DNA of 13,466 nucleotides from Planctomycetota bacterium (GTDB lineage Bacteria > Planctomycetota > Phycisphaerae > Tepidisphaerales > Tepidisphaeraceae), in assembly GCA_023417885.1 (NCBI GenBank), contig JAEZED010000168.1, forward strand, positions 1 through 13,466, written 5' to 3'. The translations under genes and the position numbers were made by a program. The notes below the pieces were generated by a model that was not told where the DNA came from, made no database searches, and saw only the letters and a program-made list of their open reading frames with translations. Position 1 is the first letter of the stretch, and each line of letters begins with the position of its first letter. Below, one piece after another: positions 1 to 6,979 of the stretch.

Positions 1-3000
1 AGACTGCCGCGTTGCTGCGTGTGCCGGCCGGGGCATTGCCGCTCTTAGGGTGGGGCATGTCGAAATAGTTGCCCCGCGCCACGTGGCTCGTCCCCTTGGT
101 GTACTGGATGCCGTCGGCATGGCTGCCGGCCGCCAGTCCCAGGTTGTGGATCCAGCTGTACTCGATCACCGACCGGTAGTAGGGGTTGAAGCCGTCCTGC
201 TGGCCGTGGTGGATGTTGAGCCGCCGGGCCGTGAAGTCGCCCACCACCGCGGCGCCTGCGAACTTCTCGATCTCGCCATCCTCGATCGTCGCGTAGCCGC
301 TGTGCACCTTGATGCCGTAGCTGCCGTTGCCCGCGTCGATGTGGAAGTTGCGGATCACCACATTGTTGTGGTGGACGTTGATGTTCCCCGAGATGCGGAC
401 GTTCTCGATCACCTGGCCGTCGTGCGTGGTCGTGATGGAGCCACGCGACACCAGCAGATCCGGATCCGTCGGGCCCGTGTTGTGCGCCCCCGGCTTATCC
501 CCCGTCTGCGTCGGATCCTCCGTCGTCGCCGTCGAGACGTTGCTGTAGCCCGAGTGGCCCGCCGCGTTGTAGGCGCGGACGCGGAAGTAGTAGGTCGTCG
601 AGGCCGACAGCCCCGTCGCCGAGTAGCTCTTGACGTTGGCACCCACCGTCGCGATCTGCGTCCAGTCGCTGCCGTTGGTGCTCCGCTCGATCCGGAAGCC
701 CGACTCATCGTCGGAGTTGTCGCTCCAGGCCAGGTCGATCCGGCTGCTGGAGACCGCCGTCGCCGACAGGCCCGAGGGGCTGGCCGGCGGGTTCTCCGGC
801 GGGGGCACCTCCGTGCCGTGCACCACCAGGTTGTCGAAGACCGCGGTGTCGTTCAGCGTCCCCAGCCCCACCTGGCCCGCCATGAACGTCGTGTCCGTCG
901 CGCTGGCCACCAAGGCGCCGTTGCGATAGGCGCGGATCTCGTTGCCGCTGCGGACGACGCGAAGCTGATAGCTTGACCCGGCTGTCACCGTGCTGCTGAT
1001 ATCCACCAGTTCGGTGCTGCGGCCGTTGACGACCTTGAAGATCCCGTTGGTTCCGCCGTCGTTGCTCTGGTTGGAGCTGAAGAAGTAGTAGTTCTGTGGA
1101 TCCTGGTAGCCGAAGATCACGCCGACATCGTTCCAGGCGGTCGCGGTGTTGGCGAGGGTCGCATCCACCTTGAGGTCGAAGTCGCCGGTGATGGCGGTGT
1201 TGTGCACCGACCGCGTGTTCAGACCCTCTCCGCCGGAACCGGGGTTGGTGATGCGGTAGACACCGCTCCCGACGCCCCAGCTGCCGTCGATCACGGTGAA
1301 GTTGCCAGAACCGTTGGTGAACGGCTCGTTGATGAGGGCGCCGCTTGCCGTCGTGGTCGCGCTGGCGATGTTGGAGTACCCGCTGTCGCCGACCTGGTTA
1401 GTCGCGCGGACTCGGAAGAAGTACTTCGTGCCGGCGGCGAGCCCGGTGGAGGCGTAACTCTTCACGTTGGCTCCGACCGTGGCTACCTGGCTCCAGCTGG
1501 AGCCATCAGTGCTGCGCTCGATCTTGAAGCCGGTCTCGTTGCTGCTGTTGTCCGACCAGGCGATGTCGATGCGCGAGGCCGAAGCCGCCTCCGCCGAGAG
1601 ATCGGCGGGCGCCGCGGGAGCCTGCTGCGTTGTCGCAGTCGCGGTGTTGGAGTAGGCGCTGTCGCCGGCCGCGTTCGTGGCCCTGACGCGGAAGTGGTAG
1701 GTGGTTCCGCTCGAGAGACCGGTGGCGGCGTAGGTCGTGACATTGGCGCCGACAGTGGCGATCTGGCTCCAGTTCGTTCCGTTGCTGCTGCGCTCGATCT
1801 TGAAACCGCTCTCGTTGTCGCTGTTGTCGCGCCAAGTCAGGTCGATCCGCGAGCCGGAGGCGGCGGCCGCCTCAAGGTTGGACGGGGCGTTGGGCGCCTG
1901 CTCCGTGGGCGGCTGCTCAGTCTTGCCGCTTACGTAGAGGTTGTCGAAGGTGCCGACGTCATTCTTAGTGCCGAAGCCGACCTTGCCGGACATGAACGTA
2001 CTGTCGGTAGTGGTGGCGACGAGGGCGCCGTTGCGGTAAGCGCGGATCTGCTCGCCGATGCGCTCGACTCGCATCTTGTATGTGGCGCCCGGCCTGATCG
2101 TCTGATCGATGTCCGCCAACTCCGTGCTGCGGCCGTCAGTCACCTTGAAGAGACCGTTCGTGCCACCGTCGTTGCTCTGGTTGGAGCTGAAGAAGTAGTA
2201 GTTCTGGGGATCCTGGTAGCCGAAGATCACCGCGACGTCGTTCCACGGGGTGCTGGTGTTGGCAGAGGTGGTGTCGGCCTCGAGGGTGAAATCCCCGTCA
2301 ACGATGGTTTCGTGAACCGCGCGATTATTCAGGTGCGCGGTGGGGGCGCTGTTGGCCGAGGTGATCCGGTAGGCGCCACCCGAGACGCCCCAGTTGCCGT
2401 CGATGACGGTGAAGTTGCCGGCCCCGTTGCTGAAGTCCTCGGCGATCAGCCAGTTCTGGCCTGAATCAGTCATTGCAGAAGCGACATTGCTGTACTCGCT
2501 GTTTCCCGCCGAGTTGTAGGCGCGGACGCGGAAGTCGTACTGCGTGCCAGGCTGGAGGCCGGTGGAAGCCCAACTGGTGGCGTCAGCACCGACGGCTGCG
2601 ACCTCGCTCCAGCTCCCGCCGCTCGTGCGGCGCTCGATCCGGAAGCCGCTCTCGTTATCGCTGTTGTCCTTCCAGGCAATGTCGATGCGGCTGCTGGAAG
2701 CGCCGGTAGCCTTCAAGTCGGTCGGCGAAAGCGGGACCGAGACCTGTTGCGGGTTGGCCAACTCGGCCACCTCTCCCGCAGAGAGGGCGCGGTCGTAGAG
2801 ACGAGCATCGTCAATTGATCCATTGAAGTACTTGTTATGCAGGCCCGCATCGTTGTTCCCGATGACGACCTGCGCGTTCGACGAGGGGATCAGACCGGTA
2901 GCACCATGCGTGCTTGCCAGGTTCCCGTCGACGAACGTGCGGACATATCGCCCGTCATAGCTGAATGCGAGGTGGTGCCACTGGTTTGAACTGATCCGTG

Positions 3001-3499
3001 GCCCTGCAAAACTGTTCGTCTTGCCGTCGGTTTGCAGTCGCACAGTGACGCGATCACCTGCGACCCCAAGCGACCAGATGTACTTGCTCGTGAGGTAGAC
3101 GTCCGTTGATTTGGAGATTACGCGATCGTCGCTACGCGAGTCCTTCTTGAACACCCAAGCAGCCGCGCTCATCTGCGAGCCGCCCTTCGCCAAGACGTTG
3201 CCGACCTTCACGAAGTCGTTGTTCCCATCGAGTTCCACCGCCTGCCCGACGCGTCCATCACCGATGCCGGCTCCATTCTCGAGCGTGCCGTGGAAGCCGT
3301 TTCCGCTCCTGTCCTGCACACTGATACCAGAGACGTCGCTGTCGTCGAAAGCCCAGTGGCCGGCTAGGCCCGTGTCTGCGGCGAGCATTCGTCGGGCCTC
3401 TACCGGCTCGAATATCGGGCGATGCATCGCCTCGTGAGAGCGGTGTTGCTGGCGGCGCGTGACAATCGTAGAACGGCGAGGGAGCTTCGAACGTGACAT
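1..3499 (-). CDS. Large modular secreted protein: LamG, 4x FN3, 2x lectin-like, beta-helix (C-terminus cut by window edge)
   Basis: The frame is open from the ATG at 3499-3497 to the left edge, giving 1166 codons with no stop seen. A weak GGAA ribosome site (3508-3511) lies 8 nt upstream. The basic N-terminus leads into FEPVEARRMLAAD (about residues 29-41), a form of the planctomycete LEPR-x-LL export motif, so the protein is probably secreted or surface-bound. Domains in order: LamG/concanavalin-like about 47-247 (GHWAFDD, ELDGNNDFV, SIDDARLYDRALS); FN3 about 254-341; lectin-like domain A about 347-523; FN3 about 532-620 and 625-714; lectin-like domain B about 718-895; FN3 about 903-992; then from about 997 beta-helix-type repeats (VIENVRISGNINVHHNNVVI). 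The beta-helix could be a glycan lyase-like catalytic part or a binding stalk; no active site can be assigned. It is transcribed away from the hydrolase genes. Exact function is unknown. Confidence 0.85.
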   Translation of the reverse strand, partial: MSRSKLPRRSTIVTRRQQHRSHEAMHRPIFEPVEARRMLAADTGLAGHWAFDDSDVSGISVQDRSGNGFHGTLENGAGIGDGRVGQAVELDGNNDFVKVGNVLAKGGSQMSAAAWVFKKDSRSDDRVISKSTDVYLTSKYIWSLGVAGDRVTVRLQTDGKTNSFAGPRISSNQWHHLAFSYDGRYVRTFVDGNLASTHGATGLIPSSNAQVVIGNNDAGLHNKYFNGSIDDARLYDRALSAGEVAELANPQQVSVPLSPTDLKATGASSSRIDIAWKDNSDNESGFRIERRTSGGSWSEVAAVGADATSWASTGLQPGTQYDFRVRAYNSAGNSEYSNVASAMTDSGQNWLIAEDFSNGAGNFTVIDGNWGVSGGAYRITSANSAPTAHLNNRAVHETIVDGDFTLEADTTSANTSTPWNDVAVIFGYQDPQNYYFFSSNQSNDGGTNGLFKVTDGRSTELADIDQTIRPGATYKMRVERIGEQIRAYRNGALVATTTDSTFMSGKVGFGTKNDVGTFDNLYVSGKTEQPPTEQAPNAPSNLEAAAASGSRIDLTWRDNSDNESGFKIERSSNGTNWSQIATVGANVTTYAATGLSSGTTYHFRVRATNAAGDSAYSNTATATTQQAPAAPADLSAEAASASRIDIAWSDNSSNETGFKIERSTDGSSWSQVATVGANVKSYASTGLAAGTKYFFRVRATNQVGDSGYSNIASATTTASGALINEPFTNGSGNFTVIDGSWGVGSGVYRITNPGSGGEGLNTRSVHNTAITGDFDLKVDATLANTATAWNDVGVIFGYQDPQNYYFFSSNQSNDGGTNGIFKVVNGRSTELVDISSTVTAGSSYQLRVVRSGNEIRAYRNGALVASATDTTFMAGQVGLGTLNDTAVFDNLVVHGTEVPPPENPPASPSGLSATAVSSSRIDLAWSDNSDDESGFRIERSTNGSDWTQIATVGANVKSYSATGLSASTTYYFRVRAYNAAGHSGYSNVSTATTEDPTQTGDKPGAHNTGPTDPDLLVSRGSITTTHDGQVIENVRISGNINVHHNNVVIRNFHIDAGNGSYGIKVHSGYATIEDGEIEKFAGAAVVGDFTARRLNIHHGQQDGFNPYYRSVIEYSWIHNLGLAAGSHADGIQYTKGTSHVARGNYFDMPHPKSGNAPAGTRSNAAV
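1056..1120 (-). repeat. Near-identical repeat, copy 1 (lectin-like domain B)
   Basis: These 65 bases match 2166-2230 with one mismatch (t at 1097, g at 2207). The spacing is exactly 1110 bp, or 370 codons. They encode the stretch around FGYQDPQNYYFFSSNQSNDG. This is the best-conserved core of a duplicated domain in the large secreted protein. The flanking sequence is clearly related but more diverged. Confidence 0.9.
1512..1855 (-). repeat. Adjacent FN3 repeats, closely similar at DNA level
   Basis: Segments 1512-1576 and 1791-1855 are strongly similar in DNA and encode the same FN3 strand region (RIDxxWxDNSxNExGFKIERS). Related but more diverged copies lie near 679-750 and 2627-2699. The second and third FN3 domains are therefore tandem neighbours, between the two lectin-like domains. 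Confidence 0.75.
2166..2230 (-). repeat. Near-identical repeat, copy 2 (lectin-like domain A)
   Basis: This is the partner of 1056-1120, matching 64 of 65 bases. It lies in the first lectin-like domain, in the same frame, which argues for an in-gene duplication of an FN3-plus-lectin cassette rather than insertion of a mobile element. Confidence 0.9.
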
Positions 3500-3862
3500 G
3501 GGTTTTGTTCCGTTACAGATGGTGCTTCGGGAGGAACCAGGCAACGGCGGCGTGGGCGTACTCACCAAGCAGCCACTAAAGGAAAATGCCCCTAGGCGTG
3601 GCGCAGACGGCTGATATGGCAGTCAAGGGCTTACACCGGCATCGCGGCGCGACGCTATCTACCAGCTACTTGTCGTATGGCTGCTGACCGCAAGGCACAC
3701 TGGGTAACGTGCTCTCACGCGTGCGGAAAGCAATCGGGGCTACGGACAACAACAGCAACAGGGCAGTGACTCGGTTGGGCGGGGTCCCGGTTTCGCCGGG
3801 CAGGGGGAGTCGGAGGTGCCTGTTGGATCCACCAAAGGCGATGGATCGGTCGGTCACCGTTG

Positions 3863-3891
3863 AACATAGCGCACATATTCACTCACATCAA
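3863..3891 (-). promoter_or_regulatory. Candidate sigma70-like promoter for the large secreted protein
   Basis: On the minus strand, TTGATG (3891-3886) and TATGTT (3868-3863) are separated by exactly 17 nt. Each matches 4 of 6 consensus bases. It points toward the minus-strand gene but would leave a leader of roughly 350 nt. This is a weak call from pattern alone. Confidence 0.2.
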
Positions 3892-4327
3892 AATCACCTG
3901 TAGGGGTTATGCGGACTATCAGGTGCCCAGCGCAATGCCTTGAGTGGACACGCCAAGGCGCGGCAGGTTTGAACTCGACCGGGTTGGTCAGGAGATTCGA
4001 CCGCCAGCCACGCCCCGAGCGGTGAACGTCATCCGCTCGCGAGAGGTTCTCGCAACCGTCGTGCCGCGATATCGGGAAGTTTGCGCTAATACAGTGAAAA
4101 TCTTCCGATCGTGCCGTCGCGATCGCTTCGGGGGATATGGCGGCCGCTCGTCCGCCGCGTGCGCTGTCGGCTGGTGAGTGCCAGGCGTCACTTCGTCGCG
4201 ACCCTGCCTCCGTCGTCGGTGGGGCGCGGCAGACAATCTCTTCACGGTGACCAAAGGGCTCGTGAGCGCCGGCAGACGCTCGCGGGCCCAAACCGTTGAC
4301 ATGGGATGAACCTGGCGTCGCTTCCTG

Positions 4328-4340
4328 TACGATGCCCGGC
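4328..4340 (+). promoter_or_regulatory. Possible -10 element close to the peptidase start
   Basis: TACGAT (4328-4333) followed by GCCCGGC sits directly before the ATG at 4341, where no Shine-Dalgarno sequence is visible. This would suit a nearly leaderless transcript. The TTGACA at 4296-4301 is too far away (26-nt spacer) to serve as a normal -35 box. Speculative. Confidence 0.2.
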
Positions 4341-6974
4341 ATGATCGAGCGCATCTTGCGGAGTTCTCTCGTCGCGGCGAGCACTCTCGCCGCCGCGTTT
4401 CTCCTCGCAACGCCCGCTACCGCCGCCGCACAGGGGACGGGCGACGATTACGAGCGCGCCGCCTCGCTTCGTCAGAGGATGCAGGGCGGCGTTCTCAATG
4501 ACCGCGTCGCGGCCCGGTGGCTCGAGAACGGCCGAGCCCTCTGGTTTGCAGTCGACTCCCCGGAAGGGGGGAGGCACTGGCAGCTCGTCGAAACGGAAAC
4601 AGGCCGCATCACCCCGGCCTTCGATCATGACCGGATGGCCCGGGCTCTGGGCGATCTGCTCGAGGAGGCCGTTGATCCCGCCCGCCTGCCGATCCAGCGA
4701 CTGGTCTTCCAGGGCGACCAGGTGTTCCTGCTTGCTGCCGGTCATGGACAACCACTTGTCACCGATCGAGCGGTGACGGAGCTGCGACCTCTCGAGGGTG
4801 ACCTTTCAGAGCTGTTCGGTGGTCTCAGGCAAGCACGGCGTGCTCGAAGTGTCCGCACGGGGCCCGAAAGCGGCTTGATCTTCATCAACCGTACCGACGG
4901 GCCGATTCGCTTGGTCTGGCGCGACACGAGCGGGGAACCACAGGAATACGGCACAATCGCCGCCGGCGAGCAGCATCACCAGCACACATACGCCGGCCAC
5001 GTCTGGGAACTCCTGACCGAAGATGGTCAGCGTCTGGGCATTTATGAGGCGGAGAATGAGCCCGCCGTGGTCGTTATCGATCCGCAAGAAGAGGATTCGA
5101 CCACCCGCCAAGCCACCACGCGGGGCGCCCAGTCTGACCAGGCGACGACGCAGCCGAATGAGGAGGCTGAGCAGCGAGGCCGTCCCCGTCGGGACACGAT
5201 GTCGCCCGACGGGCGGTGGGTCGTCGAGTTCGACGACCACAACGCGCGCCTGCACGACAGCGAAGGAGGGGAAAGTCGGCCCCTCACCGAAGATGGCAAG
5301 GAGGCGCTCTCCTACCGCGGGCCCGTCCACTGGTCCCCTGATTCGAAGTTCGTCGTGTTCATGCGTCATCGCCCGGGTGGCGATCGCCGTGTCTATTACG
5401 TCGAATCCAGTCCGCGCGACCAGCTTCAGCCGAAGCTCCAATGGTATGAGTACCTGAAGCCTGGCGATCCGGTCCCCCAGGACCGGCCGGTGATGTTCGA
5501 GATCGAGTCGGGGCGCGAGATCGAGTTCGACGACACGCTGTTCGACAACCCCTGGGCCATCCGGGAAGGGCACTGGTCGCCCGGTGGGAGCGAGTTCCGC
5601 TTCCTCTACAACCAGCGGGGTCACCAGGTGATGCGCGTCATCGGCGTCAGCACCGGCGGCGAAGTGCGCACGATCATCGAGGAGACCAGCCCCACCTTCA
5701 TCGACTACTCGCAAAAGAGCTACCTGCACCGCCTGTCAGAGACCGACGAACTGATTTGGGCATCCGAGCGCGACGGCTGGAACCACCTGTATCTCTACGA
5801 CGCATCCTCCGGTGAGGTGAGCGGTCAGATCACCCGCGGCGACTGGGTCGTGCGCGGCGTGGAGCGCGTCGATGCGGAGAAGCGGCAGATCTGGTTCCGC
5901 GCGGGCGGAGTCGTCCCCGGCCAGGATCCCTACCACATCCACTGGTGCCGCGTGAACTTCGACGGCTCGGATCTCGTCGTCCTCACCGAGGGTGATGGCG
6001 TGCATGACGTCGAGTTCTCCCCCGACGGCCAGAGCTTTATCGATCGCTATTCACGCGTCGACCTCCCGCCCGTCACCGAGTTGCGCCGCTCCAGCGATGG
6101 ATCGCTCATCGCCTCGCTCGCTGCGGCCGACGTTTCCGGCCTCGAATCGGCCGGGTGGCAGCGCCCCGAGCGCTTCGTGGCCAAGGGGCGCGACGGGGAA
6201 ACGGACATCTGGGGCGTCATCTGGCGCCCGACAACCTTCGATCCCGGCCGAAAATATCCGGTCATCGAGAGTATCTACGCCGGGCCCCACGGAGCGCACG
6301 TCCCCAAGACGTTCCGCCCGCTCTTTTCGCAGCAGGAGCTGGCGGAGTTGGGTTTCATCGTCGTTCAGATCGACGGGATGGGCACCAACCACCGCGGGAA
6401 GAAGTTCCACGACGTCGCCTGGAAGAACATCGCCGACGCCGGGTTCCCCGATCGCAAGCTCTGGATCAAGGCCGCCGCCGAGCATGAGCCGGCGATGGAC
6501 ATCACCCGGGTCGGCATCTACGGCGGGTCCGCCGGCGGGCAGAACGCGATGCGCGCGCTGCTGGATCACCACGACCTCTACGATGCCGCCGTCGCGGACT
6601 GCGGCTGTCATGACAACCGGGTCGACAAGATCTGGTGGAACGAGGCCTGGATGGGCTGGCCCGTCGACGAGTCTTACGAGAAGTCGTCGAACGTCGCCGA
6701 TGCCCACAAGCTCCAGGGCAGGCTCTTCCTGGTGGTCGGCGAGGCCGACCGCAATGTCGACCCCGCCTCCACCATGCAGGTCGTCGACGCGCTGATCCGG
6801 GCGAACAAGGACTTCGAGTTGCTCGTCGTCCCCAGCGGCGGGCATGGCTCGCTTGGCTCCGCCTACGGTCGCCGGCGGCTCTACGACTTCTTCGTCCGCG
6901 CGCTTTACGACGCCGAGCCGCGTCGGCCCTCAGACAACGCCGCCGAGGCCTCCGCAGCCAACCAGAGGAATTGA
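4341..6974 (+). CDS. Exported S9 family (DPP-IV/prolyl oligopeptidase-type) peptidase with a VHL-like beta domain
   Basis: 877 residues from the ATG at 4341. An ATG at 4332 (+3 residues) is also possible. I prefer 4341 because it opens directly into a signal peptide (about 1-30, ending ATPATAAA before Gln31). Domains: N-terminal segment of the S9/DPP-IV type (about 31-177); VHL-like beta domain (about 178-247); a polar, Gln/Thr/Glu-rich linker (about 248-284); DPP-IV-type beta-propeller (about 285-605, with SERDGWNHLYLYD); alpha/beta-hydrolase peptidase domain (about 610-870). The catalytic triad is visible: Ser730 in YGGSAGG, Asp803 in GEADRNVD, His835 in SGGHGS. Tyr646 in SIYAGPHG matches the oxyanion tyrosine of DPP-IV. 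The family cuts peptides next to proline; here hydroxyproline-containing peptides are the inferred substrate. Only 5 bp separate it from the GH127 gene, so the two are probably co-transcribed. Endo- versus dipeptidyl activity cannot be told from sequence. Confidence 0.93.
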   Translation: MIERILRSSLVAASTLAAAFLLATPATAAAQGTGDDYERAASLRQRMQGGVLNDRVAARWLENGRALWFAVDSPEGGRHWQLVETETGRITPAFDHDRMARALGDLLEEAVDPARLPIQRLVFQGDQVFLLAAGHGQPLVTDRAVTELRPLEGDLSELFGGLRQARRARSVRTGPESGLIFINRTDGPIRLVWRDTSGEPQEYGTIAAGEQHHQHTYAGHVWELLTEDGQRLGIYEAENEPAVVVIDPQEEDSTTRQATTRGAQSDQATTQPNEEAEQRGRPRRDTMSPDGRWVVEFDDHNARLHDSEGGESRPLTEDGKEALSYRGPVHWSPDSKFVVFMRHRPGGDRRVYYVESSPRDQLQPKLQWYEYLKPGDPVPQDRPVMFEIESGREIEFDDTLFDNPWAIREGHWSPGGSEFRFLYNQRGHQVMRVIGVSTGGEVRTIIEETSPTFIDYSQKSYLHRLSETDELIWASERDGWNHLYLYDASSGEVSGQITRGDWVVRGVERVDAEKRQIWFRAGGVVPGQDPYHIHWCRVNFDGSDLVVLTEGDGVHDVEFSPDGQSFIDRYSRVDLPPVTELRRSSDGSLIASLAAADVSGLESAGWQRPERFVAKGRDGETDIWGVIWRPTTFDPGRKYPVIESIYAGPHGAHVPKTFRPLFSQQELAELGFIVVQIDGMGTNHRGKKFHDVAWKNIADAGFPDRKLWIKAAAEHEPAMDITRVGIYGGSAGGQNAMRALLDHHDLYDAAVADCGCHDNRVDKIWWNEAWMGWPVDESYEKSSNVADAHKLQGRLFLVVGEADRNVDPASTMQVVDALIRANKDFELLVVPSGGHGSLGSAYGRRRLYDFFVRALYDAEPRRPSDNAAEASAANQRN
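4872..5081 (+). other. VHL-like beta domain (putative hydroxyproline-binding) inside the S9 peptidase
   Basis: Residues 178-247 contain IFINRT, LVWRDTSGEPQEYGT and HTYAGHVWEL. Against human VHL recalled from memory (residues 75-119) the alignment needs no gaps over 45 positions and has about 18 identities. The VHL hydroxyproline-pocket residues W88, Y98, S111, H115 and W117 correspond to W193, Y203, T216, H220 and W222; the only change is Ser to Thr, which keeps the hydroxyl. The VHL alpha domain (Elongin C binding) is not present. The domain lies between the N-terminal segment and the propeller, followed by a flexible linker, as expected for a substrate-capture module. Hyp binding is inferred. 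Confidence 0.85.
6964..6970 (+). promoter_or_regulatory. Ribosome binding site deciding the GTG start of the GH127 gene
   Basis: AGAGGAA lies 9 nt before the GTG at 6980 and inside the end of the peptidase gene. It is too close to serve the overlapping in-frame TTG at 6971. It therefore supports GTG 6980 as the start and suggests translation follows on from the peptidase. Confidence 0.7.
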
Positions 6975-6979
6975 AAATC

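Larger units (their letters stand above)
3500..4340. other. Long divergent intergenic region without a convincing gene
   Basis: About 840 bp separate the divergent start codons at 3499 (minus) and 4341 (plus). Open frames here (for example 3854-4384 minus, 3988-4410 minus, 3944-4177 plus) give arginine- and proline-rich translations with no recognisable domain, and two of them overlap the signal-peptide region of the downstream gene. Two small inverted repeats are present: CACCTG/CAGGTG (3895-3900 and 3920-3925) and GCGAGA-GGT-TCTCGC (4039-4053). Neither is followed by a T-run. They could be operator sites or chance. The region most likely holds control sequences for both flanking units. Confidence 0.5.

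Noticed and set aside
50..2464. Plus-strand open frames of 308 and 420 codons
   Set aside because: They are antisense to the clear multi-domain minus-strand gene, and their Val/Ala/Arg/Asp-rich translations resemble no protein family.
4039..4053. Hairpin GCGAGA-GGT-TCTCGC as a terminator
   Set aside because: No T-run follows, and no gene ends nearby on either strand.
4296..4340. TTG start at 4296 for the S9 peptidase, or TTGACA (4296-4301) as a -35 box
   Set aside because: Starting at TTG would put 15 polar residues before a good signal peptide. As a -35 box its spacing to TACGAT is 26 nt, too long.
3854..4410. Two minus-strand open frames of 176 and 140 codons
   Set aside because: They overlap the signal-peptide region of the plus-strand peptidase, have no recognisable domain and have low-complexity basic composition typical of shadow frames in GC-rich DNA.
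4872..5081. VHL-like segment as evidence of gene transfer from an animal or of contamination
   Set aside because: It is in frame inside a bacterial-type peptidase with the same GC-rich codon use as its surroundings and only about 40 percent identity, so a long-standing bacterial domain is more likely.
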